64,000 nt of DNA from Rhizobium sp. CB3090 (GCF_029714285.1 NZ_CP121662.1:1364001-1428000); one strand, 5' to 3'. Positions 18,381 to 28,986 are shown, counted from the stretch's first letter. Translations and numbers: made by a program. The notes: generated from the letters alone by a model not told the origin.

Positions 18381-19040
18381 ATGACGTTCAAGACTGACAA
18401 CAAAATGCGGGCAGGTCTTTCTGCTCTGGCTCTCATGATCGGTGCAGCGCTTCCGGCTGCTGCTTTCGCTCAGGATGCCTCGGATGCAGCTCCTGCTGAT
18501 GGTGGTGGCAACGCCGCTCAGCCGCGCCTCGGCTGGTACAAGACCTGCACCAAGCAGGATGACGCCGACATCTGCATCGTTCAGAACCTGATCATGGCCA
18601 ACAACGGCCAGTTGGTGACCGCAGTCGGCCTCATCTCGGTCGACGGCAAGGTCAACCGCAAGATCCTGCAGATTTCCGTTCCGACCGCGCGCCTGATCGC
18701 TCCGGGCATCACCATGCAGGTCGACGGCGGCAAGGGCCAGAAGATCGATTACGCTGTCTGCCTGCCAGACAAGTGCACGGCCGAAGTGCCGCTCACCGAT
18801 GCCATGATCACGGCCTTGAAGAAGGGCACCGACGTGACCTTCACCTCGATCAACTTCCGTCGCGCTCCGAACCCGATCAAGATCTCGCTCGAAGGCTTCG
18901 GCGCTGCCTATGATGGCGCGGCGATCTCCGACTCGAAGCTGGCCGAAAGCCAGAAGAGCCTGCAGGACAGCATGCAGAAGAAGGCGGAAGAAGCTCGCAA
19001 GAAGCTGGAAGACGCCCAGAAGGCTGCAAAGCAGCAGTAA
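18381..19040 (+). CDS. Invasion-associated locus B (IalB) family protein
   Basis: 219 aa with a signal peptide (hydrophobic core ending AAAFAQ near residue 32) and an IalB domain: GWYKTCTKQDDADICIVQN with paired cysteines, then LPDKCTAEVPL. The C-terminus is a charged, alanine- and lysine-rich helix (about 180-219) that could form a coiled coil. The start follows AGGAGG by 10 bp. The family is widespread in Rhizobiales as an envelope protein; the name comes from Bartonella, where it aids erythrocyte invasion, and does not imply pathogenicity here. A strong terminator follows. Confidence 0.88.
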   Translation: MTFKTDNKMRAGLSALALMIGAALPAAAFAQDASDAAPADGGGNAAQPRLGWYKTCTKQDDADICIVQNLIMANNGQLVTAVGLISVDGKVNRKILQISVPTARLIAPGITMQVDGGKGQKIDYAVCLPDKCTAEVPLTDAMITALKKGTDVTFTSINFRRAPNPIKISLEGFGAAYDGAAISDSKLAESQKSLQDSMQKKAEEARKKLEDAQKAAKQQ

Positions 19041-19122
19041 ATGTAGCGCTTGCAGGATTGGCGAGTATCTGACCCGCCTATCCAGCCTGGCTAGATCCGG
19101 GATGTGGTTCCCGATTAAAATC

Positions 19123-19161
19123 AAAAACCGCTTGCAACTGATTGTTGCGAGCGGTTTTTTT
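19123..19161 (+). terminator. Rho-independent terminator of the ialB-family gene
   Basis: AAAACCGCTTGCAAC and GTTGCGAGCGGTTTT form a near-perfect 15-bp stem with a 5-nt loop followed by a run of T. The mirrored A run would also allow termination of the opposite strand. Confidence 0.9.
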
Positions 19162-19202
19162 CTTGGAATGCCGGCAAGTGGCGGCGTTTGCTTAAAACGA
19201 AA

Positions 19203-19227
19203 GGGAAGACGTTGGGAGCGTCTTCCC
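19203..19227 (-). terminator. Terminator hairpin of hspQ
   Basis: GGGAAGACG and CGTCTTCCC flank a 7-nt loop just beyond the hspQ stop. On the minus strand the stem is followed by CTTTCGTTTT, a moderate U tract. Confidence 0.6.
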
Positions 19228-19253
19228 TTCGGAAACTTGCATGGAATGAACGC

Positions 19254-19583
19254 TCAGTGGGCGAAGCTCATCTTGGGCTTGAACTGGCCTGTAGGCGCTT
19301 TATCGAAAATCTGAGCAATCTGCGGGTTACGGAGCGGGACACCGCTCTCGTCGCTGATCAGGTTCTGCTCGGATACGTATGCGACATATTCAGTCTCGTC
19401 GTTTTCGGCGAGAAGGTGGTAGAAGGGCTGGTCCTTGCTGGGCCGCACTTCTGCCGGGATGGAATTCCACCACTCTTCAGTGTTGGCGAATTCCGGATCG
19501 ACGTCGAAGATGACACCGCGGAAGGGAAACATCCGGTGTCGAACCACGTCGCCTATATTGAATTTTGCGTAGCGTTCTTTCAT
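19254..19583 (-). CDS. hspQ: Heat-shock protein HspQ (hemimethylated-DNA-binding family)
   Basis: 109 aa, matching the HspQ/YccV family: KFNIGDVVRHRMFPFRGVIF at the N-terminus and EEWWNSIP, QPFYHLLAEN, YVAYVSEQNL in the middle. In enterobacteria HspQ is heat-induced and modulates Lon-dependent degradation. ATG 19583 is preferred because GAAAGGAAG precedes it; an in-frame start 6 codons upstream exists. A sigma-32-like promoter lies immediately upstream and a terminator downstream, so it is probably monocistronic. Confidence 0.92.
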   Translation of the reverse strand: MKERYAKFNIGDVVRHRMFPFRGVIFDVDPEFANTEEWWNSIPAEVRPSKDQPFYHLLAENDETEYVAYVSEQNLISDESGVPLRNPQIAQIFDKAPTGQFKPKMSFAH

Positions 19584-19605
19584 GGCGCGACTTCCTTTCA
19601 AGCAA

Positions 19606-19636
19606 TCATGTGGTGAATTCCACCGCCGATATCAAG
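19606..19636 (-). promoter_or_regulatory. Candidate heat-shock (RpoH) promoter of hspQ
   Basis: On the minus strand CTTGAT (19636-19631), a 17-bp spacer and CCACATGA (19613-19606) resemble the RpoH consensus CTTGAA...CCCCATnT/CCTATAT. Transcription would start close to 19600, giving a short leader with the ribosome-binding site. The match to an hspQ gene supports it; it is a pattern call only. Confidence 0.45.
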
Positions 19637-19782
19637 GATTTTGCCCCGATTCCTTCATTCAGTTGTCACAATCGATCAACGCTGCTCGCCCTATATTGTT
19701 CGATCGCGCGATACACGAATTGTTTTGTCCAGCAAGGCAGTCGCGACCGAAAATACGTCTGCCTCACGCTTGCCAGCAAGCA

Positions 19783-19806
19783 AAAGCCCCGGCGGACCGG
19801 GGCTTT
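19783..19806 (-). terminator. Terminator of the glnB-glnA unit
   Basis: AAAGCCCCGG and CCGGGGCTTT form a perfect 10-bp stem with a 4-nt loop 11 bp beyond the glnA stop, followed on the minus strand by TTGCTTGC after the stem's own T run. Confidence 0.8.
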
Positions 19807-19817
19807 CACCTCGGTTC

Positions 19818-21227
19818 TTATGCCGAGTAGTACATGTCGTATTCGACCGGATGCGGGGTCATTTCAAAGCGCATGACTTCCTGCATCTTCAGTTCGATGA
19901 AGGCATCGATCTGATCGTCATCGAAGACGCCGCCAGCGGTCAGGAACTTGCGGTCCTTGTCCAGGCTTTCAAGCGCTTCGCGCAGCGAGCCGCAGACCGT
20001 CGGGATCTTCTTCAGTTCCTTCGGCGGCAGATCGTACAGGTCCTTATCCATGGCCTTGCCCGGATGGATCTTGTTCTTGATGCCGTCGAGGCCGGCCATC
20101 AGCATGGCGGCAAAGGCGAGATAAGGATTGGCGGTCGGGTCGGGGAAGCGAACTTCGACGCGCTTTGCCTTCGGGTTGGAGCCGAACGGGATGCGGCAGG
20201 AAGCCGAGCGGTTGCGCGCCGAATAGGCGAGCAGAACCGGAGCCTCATAGCCCGGGACGAGACGCTTGTAGGAATTCGTCGACGGGTTGGTGAAAGCGTT
20301 GATCGCCTTGGCGTGCTTGATGATGCCGCCGATGTAAAAGAGGCAGCTCTCGGAGAGGCCTGCATATTCGTCGCCGGCAAAGGTCGGCTTGCCGCTCTTC
20401 CAGATCGACTGGTGAACGTGCATGCCCGAGCCGTTGTCGCCGAAGATCGGCTTCGGCATGAAGGTTGCCGTCTTGCCGTAGGCATTGGCCACCTGATGAA
20501 CGACATACTTGTAGATCTGCATCTTGTCGGCGTTGCGCACCAGCGTGTCGAACTTGATGCCGAGCTCATGCTGGGCGGCCGCGACTTCGTGGTGATGCTT
20601 TTCGACGACGACGCCCATTTCGGCGAGAACCGTCAGCATCTCCGAACGCATGTCCTGGGCGCTGTCGACCGGCGGAACCGGGAAGTAGCCGCCCTTGACG
20701 CGCGGACGGTGGCCGAGGTTGCCAGTTTCATAGTCGGTGTCGTCGTTGGACGGCAATTCGCTGGAATCGAGCTTGAAGCCGGTGTTGTACGGATCGGCCT
20801 TGTACTTGACGTCGTCGAAGACGAAGAATTCGGCTTCCGGACCGAAGAAAGCGGTGTCGCCGATGCCGGAGGCCTTGAGATAGGCTTCGGCCTTCTTGGC
20901 GGTGCCGCGCGGATCGCGGTTGTAGGCTTCGCCCGAGACCGGATCGAGAATGTCGCAGAGGATGACCATGGTGGATTGCGCGAAGAACGGATCCATGTGA
21001 ACCGTTTCGGTATCAGGCATCAGTACCATGTCGGATTCGTTGATGGCCTTCCAACCCCCAATCGAGGAGCCGTCGAACATGACGCCGTCGGCGAACATGT
21101 CTTCGTCGACGCAGACGACGTCCATCGTGACATGCTGCAGCTTGCCCTTGGGATCCGTGAACCGCAGGTCAACGAACTTAACGTCGTTATCCTTGATTTG
21201 TTTGAGAATTTCGCTTGCGGTCGTCAT
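19818..21227 (-). CDS. glnA: Glutamine synthetase type I (GSI)
   Basis: ATP-dependent ammonia assimilation into glutamine, dodecameric. 469 aa, normal for GSI. Visible motifs are the beta-grasp start ([10 protein letters not shown]), FDGSSIGGW, the ATP-binding [26 protein letters not shown] region, [10 protein letters not shown], and the adenylylation loop with Tyr398 ([10 protein letters not shown]), so it is subject to GlnE control. The P-II gene glnB lies 61 bp upstream, and both probably share the sigma-54-type promoter before glnB. A terminator follows. Confidence 0.97.
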   Translation of the reverse strand: MTTASEILKQIKDNDVKFVDLRFTDPKGKLQHVTMDVVCVDEDMFADGVMFDGSSIGGWKAINESDMVLMPDTETVHMDPFFAQSTMVILCDILDPVSGEAYNRDPRGTAKKAEAYLKASGIGDTAFFGPEAEFFVFDDVKYKADPYNTGFKLDSSELPSNDDTDYETGNLGHRPRVKGGYFPVPPVDSAQDMRSEMLTVLAEMGVVVEKHHHEVAAAQHELGIKFDTLVRNADKMQIYKYVVHQVANAYGKTATFMPKPIFGDNGSGMHVHQSIWKSGKPTFAGDEYAGLSESCLFYIGGIIKHAKAINAFTNPSTNSYKRLVPGYEAPVLLAYSARNRSASCRIPFGSNPKAKRVEVRFPDPTANPYLAFAAMLMAGLDGIKNKIHPGKAMDKDLYDLPPKELKKIPTVCGSLREALESLDKDRKFLTAGGVFDDDQIDAFIELKMQEVMRFEMTPHPVEYDMYYSA

Positions 21228-21288
21228 TAAAATTGCTTCCCTTGACTTAGATGACGATTACGAGCCTCGGCCGCAACGGCCGGGCGGG

Positions 21289-21704
<416 letters not shown>

Positions 21705-21794
21705 GTTCACGGAGGCCCGCCGTAAAAAATCCCGGCGAATTGGCGCCGAGAACCCGGATTGATGAGGATTTTTCGGAAAAATGGAAGCGATTTC

Positions 21795-21838
21795 GCACCG
21801 AAATGCATGAGAAGAAGCAAAATTTTGCAAAAAGGTGC
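21795..21838. promoter_or_regulatory. Possible NtrC enhancer half-sites upstream of glnB
   Basis: GCACC (21795-21799) and GGTGC (21834-21838) are perfect halves of the NtrC palindrome GCACC-N5-GGTGC. Each has only a weak partner half. They lie about 120-160 bp upstream of the predicted glnB start of transcription, a usual enhancer distance. The rest of the 338-bp gap to the next gene is AT-rich without other clear signals. Confidence 0.3.
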
Positions 21839-21965
21839 TGTATTTCTCACAATTGTACTTCAAGAGGATTTTGAATGCGCCTGCATAATAATTATGCAAA
21901 CGCATGATCTATAGGCAAAAGATGCCTCGGAATAGCGATTGTTTTTCAGGCAGGTTTCGCATTCA

Positions 21966-23453
21966 ATGATATCCATCATGATGTCACCACTCGCCGATCT
22001 GCTTCTTTCGCCCGAGGATATGGCTGCCGTCGACCGGGCGGCTGCCGCTTCTGGCATCGACTCCTACGGACTTATGGAACGGGCAGGCCAGGCGGTGGCT
22101 GCGAGCGCCCTTCGGCATTTCCCCGAGGCCTTGCGATTTATCGTTCTCTGTGGTCCCGGCAACAATGGTGGCGACGGCTACATCGCGGCGCGCGCCCTGC
22201 GGCAAACCGGCGTGGAGGTCCGGCTCTTCCACCTCGGCGATCCCAAAACATTGAAAGGCGATGCTGCCCGCGCCTTTGCGGACTGTCCTGATGGCGGAGA
22301 AACATTCGGGCGCTATTCGCCGCAGCCGGGAGATATCGTCATCGACGCCATTTTCGGCGCTGGCCTCTCCCGCCCCGTCCCCGATGAGGTGGCGGCGATC
22401 ATCGCAACGATCACCGAGGCCCGTATTCCCGTCATCGCCGTCGACCTGCCCTCGGGCCTCGACGGTCGCAGCGGCCAGGTGCTGGGTGCTGCCTTTCGCG
22501 CTGTTCACACGGTCACCTTCATGACCCGCAAACCGGGTCATCTGCTGGTGCCGGGGCGCGATCTTTGCGGTGAGCTAGAGGTTTTCGACATCGGCATCCC
22601 CGCGCGCATTGTCCGCGCCCACGCGAACGGCCTGATTGGGGAAAACATGCCGGCGCAATGGCAGGCGGACCTGCCGGCGGCTGCCACGGACACTCACAAA
22701 TACAAGCGCGGTCATCTGGTGGTCTTTTCCGGCGGAGCGACCGCCACCGGTGCTGCCCGCATGTCAGCCATGGCGGGGCTAAAGGCAGGGGCAGGGCTCG
22801 TCACCATCGCCTCGCCGGAACAGGCGCTCGCTGTCAATGCCGGGCTGCTGACGGCGATCATGCTGCGTGAAATCGACGACGAAGCCGCCTTGCGCGCCTG
22901 GCTCACTGATCAGCGCCTCTCGACCTTCGTCCTCGGCCCCGGCTTCGGTGCCGGCGAGAAGGCCCGGCAATTCGCGCTGGCTATGAGCGACCGTCATCTG
23001 GTCCTCGATGCCGATGGCATAACGTCGTTTCGCGATGAACCGCAACGCTTGTTCGATGCTTTCGCGGAGGGGCCGATACGCCTGGTCTTGACGCCGCATG
23101 AGGGCGAGTTCGCCCGCTTATTTCCCGATATTGCCGCCGATGACGCGTTGAGCAAGGTTGATAAAGCGAGGGCAGCGGCGGCGCGCGCCCATGCCGCCAT
23201 CATCTATAAGGGTGCCGACAGCGTCATTGCCGCGCCCGATGGCCGGGCCTTGATCAACGCCAATGCGCCGTCATGGCTAGCCACCGCCGGCTCCGGCGAC
23301 GTGCTCGCCGGCATTATCGGGGGGCTTCTGGCGCAGGGGGCATCTGCATTCGAAGCGGCGGCGGCCGGCGTCTGGCTGCATGGCCTCGCCGGCCAACGTG
23401 CTGGAAAAGGACTGACGGCTGAAGATCTCGTGGCCCATGTAACACCTTTCTGA
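21966..23453 (+). CDS. nnr: Bifunctional NAD(P)HX epimerase / ADP-dependent NAD(P)HX dehydratase
   Basis: Repairs hydrated NADH/NADPH. About 495 aa as a fusion: the N-terminal YjeF_N epimerase carries the Rossmann-like CGPGNNGGDGYIAARAL (about residue 61) and VDLPSGLDG. The C-terminal ribokinase-like dehydratase carries VFSGGATATGAARMSA, LTPHEGEFARLFP and TAGSGDVLAGIIGG (about 440). Start choice is uncertain: ATGs at 21966, 21978 and 21981 are all in frame, with only a CAGG-type site upstream. It diverges from glnB and meets the DUF72 gene tail to tail with a 5-bp gap. Confidence 0.93.
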   Translation: MISIMMSPLADLLLSPEDMAAVDRAAAASGIDSYGLMERAGQAVAASALRHFPEALRFIVLCGPGNNGGDGYIAARALRQTGVEVRLFHLGDPKTLKGDAARAFADCPDGGETFGRYSPQPGDIVIDAIFGAGLSRPVPDEVAAIIATITEARIPVIAVDLPSGLDGRSGQVLGAAFRAVHTVTFMTRKPGHLLVPGRDLCGELEVFDIGIPARIVRAHANGLIGENMPAQWQADLPAAATDTHKYKRGHLVVFSGGATATGAARMSAMAGLKAGAGLVTIASPEQALAVNAGLLTAIMLREIDDEAALRAWLTDQRLSTFVLGPGFGAGEKARQFALAMSDRHLVLDADGITSFRDEPQRLFDAFAEGPIRLVLTPHEGEFARLFPDIAADDALSKVDKARAAAARAHAAIIYKGADSVIAAPDGRALINANAPSWLATAGSGDVLAGIIGGLLAQGASAFEAAAAGVWLHGLAGQRAGKGLTAEDLVAHVTPF

Positions 23454-23458
23454 GAGCA

Positions 23459-24265
23459 TTACTTCGCCACTTCCTCCTGCAGCGCGATCGCGCCATGCGG
23501 CGCATTGATCTTGCCCTCATGGATCATGAAGGCAAAGACGTCACGCGGCTCAGCCTTGACCTTACGGGTGTCATCGATCAACGGCAGATCATCGGGTATC
23601 TTGCCCTCGGCCCATGTTTCCAATCGCTTCGCCCAGGCCTTCAATTCCTTCGGCGGATAGCAGGTCTTGATATCGTCGGAACCCTTCTGCAGGCGGGCAT
23701 AGACGAAATCGGCGGTCACATCGGCAATCATCGGATATTCGAAATGCTCGGCGCAAACCGGCGCCACATTGTATTTGGCGAGCAAAGCGATGAATTCCGG
23801 CACCTTAAACGAGTCATGCCTGACTTCGACAACGTGCTTCAGCGCCAAGCCATCCTGTTTGTCCGGCAGCAACTTCAGGAATGCCTCGAAATCATCGGGA
23901 TCGAATTTCTTGGTCGGAGCGAATTGCCAGAGAAGCGGTCCGAGATGATCGCCCAGTTCGCTGATGCCAGAGTCGAGAAAGCGCTGCATCGATTCACCGG
24001 CCTCTGAGAGCACGCGGCGGTTGGTGACGAAACGTGTCGCCTTGAGCGAGAAGATGAAACCATCAGGCACATCGGCAGCCCATTTGGCAAAAACCTCCGG
24101 CTTCTGCGTGCTGTAATAGGTACCATTGACCTCGATCACCTTCAGCTTGCGGCTGGCGAAATTGAGTTCGTCCTTCTGCTTGAGCGTGTCGGGATAAAAT
24201 GTCCCGCGCCAAGGCTCAAAGGTCCAGCCGCCGATGCCGGTTCGGATCGTGCCTGCAGTGGTCAT
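23459..24265 (-). CDS. DUF72 domain-containing protein (YecE-like)
   Basis: 268 aa, a TIM-barrel-type family of unknown function. Recognisable elements are TGIGGWTFEPWRGTFYP at the N-terminus, the VNGTYYSTQKPEVFAKWA segment near residue 46 and LGPLLWQFAPTKKFD near 110; DUF72 proteins share such conserved aromatic residues. No signal peptide or membrane span. It is separated from uvrA by 33 bp on the same strand and may be cotranscribed, but no repair role is shown. Confidence 0.85.
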   Translation of the reverse strand: MTTAGTIRTGIGGWTFEPWRGTFYPDTLKQKDELNFASRKLKVIEVNGTYYSTQKPEVFAKWAADVPDGFIFSLKATRFVTNRRVLSEAGESMQRFLDSGISELGDHLGPLLWQFAPTKKFDPDDFEAFLKLLPDKQDGLALKHVVEVRHDSFKVPEFIALLAKYNVAPVCAEHFEYPMIADVTADFVYARLQKGSDDIKTCYPPKELKAWAKRLETWAEGKIPDDLPLIDDTRKVKAEPRDVFAFMIHEGKINAPHGAIALQEEVAK

Positions 24266-24298
24266 TCTCTCCTCCCTCCTTTGATCGGCCGGACTAGC

Positions 24299-27220
24299 TC
24301 ACTCCGCCGCGACGACTTTCTTCACCGGCCGCCGCTCCAGCAGGTCCTTCAAAAACTGACCGGTATAGGACCGCTTCTCCTTGACGATCGTCTCCGGCGT
24401 GCCCGCGGCGACGATCTCGCCGCCGCCGTCGCCGCCTTCGGGACCGAAGTCGAGGATCCAGTCGGCCGTCTTGATGACCTCGAGATTGTGCTCGATGACG
24501 ACAACCGAATTGCCCTGATTGACCAGCTCGTGCAGCATCTCCAGGAGTTTTGCGACATCATGGAAATGCAGGCCGGTGGTCGGTTCGTCGAGGATATAGA
24601 GCGTGCGCCCGGTCGAACGCTTCGATAATTCCTTGGCTAGCTTGACGCGCTGCGCCTCGCCACCCGACAGCGTATTGGCCTGCTGACCGACCTTGATATA
24701 GCCGAGACCGACATCTTTCAGGGATTGCAGCTTGTCGCGCACGGCGGGAACGGCAGCAAAGAAATCGACGCCCTCTTCGACCGTCATATCCAGCACATCG
24801 GCGATCGACTTGGTCTTGAAAGTGACGTCCAGGGTCTCCCTGTTGTAGCGCTTGCCGTGGCAGACATCGCAGGTGACGTAGACGTCGGGCAGGAAGTGCA
24901 TTTCGATCTTGATGACGCCGTCGCCCTGGCAGGCTTCGCAGCGGCCGCCCTTGACGTTGAAGGAGAAGCGGCCCGGCTGATAGCCGCGCGCCTTGGCTTC
25001 CGGAAGACCGGCAAACCAATCGCGGATCGGCGTGAAGGCGCCGGTGTAGGTCGCAGGATTCGAACGCGGCGTGCGGCCGATCGGCGACTGGTCGATATCG
25101 ATCACCTTGTCGATATGTTCGAAGCCGTCGATGCGATCGTGGTCGGCCGGGATTTCGCGCGCGCCCATGACGCGGCGGGCGGCAGACTTGTAGAGCGTCT
25201 CGACCAGGAAGGTGGACTTGCCGCCGCCCGAAACACCGGTAACCGCGGTAAAGACACCGAGCGGGATCGAGGCCGTGACATTCTTGAGGTTGTTGCCTCT
25301 CGCGCCGATAACCTTGATCTCCTTGCCTTTCTTGACCTTGCGGCGCTCATCGGGAACCGGCACGCCGAGCTCGCCGGAAAGATATTTCCCGGTCAGCGAT
25401 TTCGGGTTGGCCATGATGTCCTGCGGCGTGCCATGCGCCACCACCTCGCCGCCATGCACGCCGGCCGCAGGACCGATATCGACGACATCATCCGCCGTCA
25501 GGATCGCATCCTCGTCGTGTTCGACGACGATGACCGTATTGCCGATGTCGCGCAAATGCTTCAGCGTTTCCAGCAGACGGGCATTGTCGCGTTGATGCAG
25601 GCCGATCGACGGTTCGTCGAGAACATAGAGCACGCCCGTCAGGCCGGAGCCGATCTGCGAGGCCAGGCGAATACGCTGGCTTTCTCCGCCCGACAGCGTG
25701 CCGGAATTGCGCGACAGGCTTAGATATTCGAGGCCGACATCGTTTAGGAAACGCAGGCGGTCGCGGATTTCCTTGAGGATGCGCACGGCGATCTCGTTCT
25801 GCTTGTCGGTGAATGTTTCCGGCAGCACGTTGAACCAGTCGCGGGCAACCCGGATCGACATCTCCGCGACCTGGCTGATGTGCAGCTTGTTGATCTTCAC
25901 CGCCAGCGCTTCCGGCTTGAGGCGATAGCCGTTGCAGGCCGGGCAGGGAGCCGCCGACATGAAACGCTCGATCTCCTCGCGCGCCCAGGCGGAATCCGTT
26001 TCCTTCCAGCGGCGTTCAAGGTTCGGCACGATGCCTTCGAAATTCTTATGCGTCGTATAGGAACGGGCGCCATCGGCGTAATGAAACTCGATCTTGTCCT
26101 CAGTCCCGTTCAGGATGACGTCTTTTGCCTGGTCGGATAGGTCGCTCCAGCGGCTGCCGAGCTTGAAGCCGTAGTGCTTGCCGAGCGCTTCCAGTGTCTG
26201 ATTGTAATAGGGCGATGTCGATTTGGCCCATGGCGCGATTGCGCCGTCGCGCAGCGTGCGCTCCGGCTCCGGGACGATCAGCGCCGGGTCGATCTTTTGC
26301 AATGAACCAAGCCCGTCGCAGGACGGGCAGGCGCCGAAGGGATTGTTGAACGAGAAGAGCCGCGGCTCGATTTCCGGAATGGTGAAGCCGGAAACGGGGC
26401 AGGCGAATTTTTCCGAAAACAGCACGCGTTCATGCGTCTCGTTCAGGGATTTGTTGGCGGAGCCGCCGGCCGCGGTTTCTTCCGGCGGCAAAGGCTTGTC
26501 GGCGAATTCCGCAATGGCAAGGCCGTCGGCAAGGCGCAACGAGGTTTCGAAGCTGTCCGCCAAGCGCGCCGATACGTCGGGCCTGACAACGATACGGTCG
26601 ACCACCACGTCAATATCGTGCTTGTATTTCTTATCGAGCGCCGGCACATCGGCGATCTCGTAGAACTGACCGTCGACCTTGACGCGCTGGAAGCCCTTTT
26701 TCATGAGCTCCGCCAATTCCTTCTTGTATTCGCCCTTACGGCCGCGCACGAGCGGCGCCAGGATATAAAGCCTTGTGCCTTCCCCAAAGGCGAGCACGCG
26801 GTCGACCATCTGGCTGACGGTTTGGCTCTCGATCGGCAGACCTGTGGCCGGCGAATAGGGCACGCCGACGCGGGCGAACAGAAGACGCATATAGTCGTAG
26901 ATTTCGGTAACGGTGCCGACCGTCGAGCGTGGGTTGCGCGACGTGGTCTTCTGCTCGATCGAAATCGCCGGCGACAGGCCGTCGATCTGATCGACATCCG
27001 GCTTCTGCATCATCTCCAGGAACTGCCGCGCATAGGCCGACAGGCTCTCGACATAGCGGCGCTGACCTTCGGCATAGATCGTGTCGAAGGCGAGCGAGGA
27101 TTTGCCCGAGCCGGAAAGGCCGGTCATGACGATCAGCTTGTTGCGCGGAAGATCGAGATCGATCCCCTTGAGATTGTGCTCGCGCGCGCCACGTATGGAA
27201 ATAGTCTTCAGTTCGCTCAT
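24299..27220 (-). CDS. uvrA: Excinuclease ABC subunit A
   Basis: Damage-recognition ATPase of nucleotide excision repair. 973 aa. First ABC half: Walker [10 protein letters not shown] at about residue 35, zinc cysteines in the ACPVSGF and GACPSCDG segments, signature [13 protein letters not shown]. Second half: Walker [10 protein letters not shown] near 665, C-terminal zinc module CEACQGDG...[10 protein letters not shown] (about 760-790) and a second [14 protein letters not shown]. All expected elements are intact. It is divergent from ssb, with a LexA box in the shared spacer. Confidence 0.97.
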   Translation of the reverse strand: MSELKTISIRGAREHNLKGIDLDLPRNKLIVMTGLSGSGKSSLAFDTIYAEGQRRYVESLSAYARQFLEMMQKPDVDQIDGLSPAISIEQKTTSRNPRSTVGTVTEIYDYMRLLFARVGVPYSPATGLPIESQTVSQMVDRVLAFGEGTRLYILAPLVRGRKGEYKKELAELMKKGFQRVKVDGQFYEIADVPALDKKYKHDIDVVVDRIVVRPDVSARLADSFETSLRLADGLAIAEFADKPLPPEETAAGGSANKSLNETHERVLFSEKFACPVSGFTIPEIEPRLFSFNNPFGACPSCDGLGSLQKIDPALIVPEPERTLRDGAIAPWAKSTSPYYNQTLEALGKHYGFKLGSRWSDLSDQAKDVILNGTEDKIEFHYADGARSYTTHKNFEGIVPNLERRWKETDSAWAREEIERFMSAAPCPACNGYRLKPEALAVKINKLHISQVAEMSIRVARDWFNVLPETFTDKQNEIAVRILKEIRDRLRFLNDVGLEYLSLSRNSGTLSGGESQRIRLASQIGSGLTGVLYVLDEPSIGLHQRDNARLLETLKHLRDIGNTVIVVEHDEDAILTADDVVDIGPAAGVHGGEVVAHGTPQDIMANPKSLTGKYLSGELGVPVPDERRKVKKGKEIKVIGARGNNLKNVTASIPLGVFTAVTGVSGGGKSTFLVETLYKSAARRVMGAREIPADHDRIDGFEHIDKVIDIDQSPIGRTPRSNPATYTGAFTPIRDWFAGLPEAKARGYQPGRFSFNVKGGRCEACQGDGVIKIEMHFLPDVYVTCDVCHGKRYNRETLDVTFKTKSIADVLDMTVEEGVDFFAAVPAVRDKLQSLKDVGLGYIKVGQQANTLSGGEAQRVKLAKELSKRSTGRTLYILDEPTTGLHFHDVAKLLEMLHELVNQGNSVVVIEHNLEVIKTADWILDFGPEGGDGGGEIVAAGTPETIVKEKRSYTGQFLKDLLERRPVKKVVAAE

Positions 27221-27315
27221 CGTCGTCTGCGGTCCCTTGGTGTCTGCCCTTATTTAGTGATGCCCGCTCGTGAGTCGAGGCTGAAATGAAGGGCAGTGCC
27301 AGGTTTTCGATTCGG

Positions 27316-27355
27316 TTGACAGGATCATAGAGGTGAATTAGAACAAAGAAAGAAC
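27316..27355. promoter_or_regulatory. LexA (SOS) box overlapping a sigma-70-like promoter between uvrA and ssb
   Basis: GAAC-AAAGAAA-GAAC at 27341-27355 is an exact match to the alphaproteobacterial LexA box GAAC-N7-GAAC. On the plus strand TTGACA (27316-27321), a 17-bp spacer and TAGAAC (27339-27344) form a promoter whose -10 overlaps the box, so LexA would block it. The site lies 121 bp from the uvrA start and 171 bp from the ssb start and could serve both. No other clear feature is seen in this 305-bp spacer. Confidence 0.8.
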
Positions 27356-27525
27356 AAATTTACCTTCGGGTCAAGGCCGCATCTCATGTGTCGCATATCA
27401 TATAATGTCTGTGGATGAGCGCGGCGGATGGTGCCGCATAAATAGCGCCTGACAGCGGCAATAGTCTAAGGTGCGTGGATAGAATTTGAGAAGCCGCCGA
27501 TGAGCGGCAAGCAGGGTAGGTAATC

Positions 27526-28083
27526 ATGGCCGGTAGTGTGAACAAGGTAATTCTGGTTGGAAATCTCGGGGCGGACCCGGAAATCCGCCGCACGCAGGAC
27601 GGCCGTCCGATCGCCAACCTCAACGTCGCGACGTCGGAAACCTGGCGCGATCGCAATTCCGGCGAGCGCCGGGAAAAGACGGAATGGCACCGCGTCGTGA
27701 TCTTCAACGAAGGTCTCTGCAAGGTCGCCGAGCAGTATCTGAAGAAGGGCGCCAAGGTCTATATCGAGGGCGCACTTCAGACGCGTAAATGGCAGGATCA
27801 GAACGGCCAGGATCGTTATTCGACCGAAATCGTGCTGCAGGGCTTCAATTCGACGCTGACCATGCTGGATGGTCGTGGCGAAGGCGGTGGCGCTGTCGAA
27901 GGCGGTCGCGGTGGACGCGGAGGCGGTGACTTTGGCGGTGGTTACGGTGGCGATTATGGCGGTGACGACTATGGCCAGCCTTCGTCGCAATCCTCCGGCC
28001 GTGGTGCCGGCGGTGGCCGTGGTGCCGCAAGCAGCGGCGGCAGCAATTTCTCGCGGGATCTGGACGACGATATTCCGTTTTGA
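27526..28083 (+). CDS. ssb: Single-stranded DNA-binding protein
   Basis: 185 aa. The OB-fold occupies residues 1-115 ([38 protein letters not shown]), then a glycine-rich disordered linker and the conserved C-terminal peptide DDDIPF that recruits repair and replication partners. It binds ssDNA as a tetramer. Located opposite uvrA and downstream of a LexA box, suggesting damage induction. A terminator follows. Confidence 0.97.
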   Translation: MAGSVNKVILVGNLGADPEIRRTQDGRPIANLNVATSETWRDRNSGERREKTEWHRVVIFNEGLCKVAEQYLKKGAKVYIEGALQTRKWQDQNGQDRYSTEIVLQGFNSTLTMLDGRGEGGGAVEGGRGGRGGGDFGGGYGGDYGGDDYGQPSSQSSGRGAGGGRGAASSGGSNFSRDLDDDIPF

Positions 28084-28123
28084 TCGCCGCTTTGTTCGGC
28101 AGTCATGCCGCGTAGAGTTGAAC

Positions 28124-28149
28124 GGCCCGCCTTTCCGGCGGGTCTTTTT
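28124..28149 (+). terminator. Rho-independent terminator of ssb
   Basis: CCCGCC and GGCGGG with a 5-nt loop, followed by TCTTTTT, 40 bp after the ssb stop. Confidence 0.85.
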
Positions 28150-28163
28150 ACATCTGCTTCGGT

Positions 28164-28796
28164 TTATGTGAGCTTCAGTGCCGCTTTTGCGCCGTCGACC
28201 ACGAATTGAGTGGCGAGCGCGGCAAGAATGACGCCGAGCAGGCGCGTCAGGATGGCACGGCCGGTTGATCCCAGCATGCGGTCTAGCCTCTCCGAGATCG
28301 CCAATGCCGCATAGACCAGCCCGAGATTGATGGCGATGACGAGGATCAACTGGGCTCGATCGAACACGGTCTGCAGCGAACCGGCCAGCAGGATGGTTGC
28401 CGAAATGGCGCCGGGGCCGGCGATCAGCGGCAGAGCCAAGGGAAATACCGCGATATTCTGGATGTGATCCTTGGTGATTGCGACTTCCGTCGTCTTTTCC
28501 TTCCTGTCCTGCCGTCTTTCGAACACCATCTCGAAAGCGATCCAGAAAAGCAGCAGGCCGCCGGCAATGCGGAACGCACCGATGGAAATGCCGAGAATGT
28601 CGAGCACGCCGGCGCCGAATAGGGCAAAGGCCGCCATGATGAAGAATGCGATCAGCGAGCCGCGCAGCGCCACCTGATGGCGTTGAGCACGGTTCATGCC
28701 GGCTGTAAGGCCGATGAAGAGCGGAGCAAGACCTGGCGGGTCGACCGTGACGAGCAACGTTGTGAAGGCATTGATCAGCGTGTCGGCGCTCGCCAT
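28164..28796 (-). CDS. MarC/NAAT-family integral membrane protein
   Basis: 210 aa with six predicted membrane spans. The N-terminus TTLLVTVDPPGLAPLFIGLT and the mid-protein LALPLIAGPGAISATILLA match the two internally repeated halves of the MarC family. Despite its name the family is not established as a multiple-antibiotic-resistance factor, and transport function remains unproven. It converges on ssb and diverges from gyrA; no operon partner is visible. Confidence 0.88.
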   Translation of the reverse strand: MASADTLINAFTTLLVTVDPPGLAPLFIGLTAGMNRAQRHQVALRGSLIAFFIMAAFALFGAGVLDILGISIGAFRIAGGLLLFWIAFEMVFERRQDRKEKTTEVAITKDHIQNIAVFPLALPLIAGPGAISATILLAGSLQTVFDRAQLILVIAINLGLVYAALAISERLDRMLGSTGRAILTRLLGVILAALATQFVVDGAKAALKLT

Positions 28797-28956
28797 ATAA
28801 CCCCCGGGCCTTGTTTCTATTCATTGTTGGCCCATTGATATGCGAGGAATAACGTTTCGCAAAGCGCAATGCGGTGCAACCAAATCCTTCTGCCATGGAA
28901 ATGTGCGATTTAGCGGGTTAAGAGGGCAAAAGCCTGTTTAAAAGCACCCGGCAAAA

Positions 28957-28986
28957 TTGGCGTTTGCAGGGCCTTTCGGCTATAAA
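28957..28986 (+). promoter_or_regulatory. Probable gyrA promoter
   Basis: TTGGCG, 18-bp spacer, TATAAA, ending 35 bp before the gyrA start. The match to the sigma-70 consensus is fair. Confidence 0.4.

Noticed and set aside
19641..21230. 529-codon open frame antisense to glnA
   Set aside because: Same effect: it mirrors glnA codons and shows no fold signature.
21827..21840. A second sigma-54-like sequence (minus-strand CAGCAC...TTGC) upstream of glnB
   Set aside because: The spacing between the -24 and -12 elements is one base short and the GG is not conserved; the element at 21689-21704 fits better.
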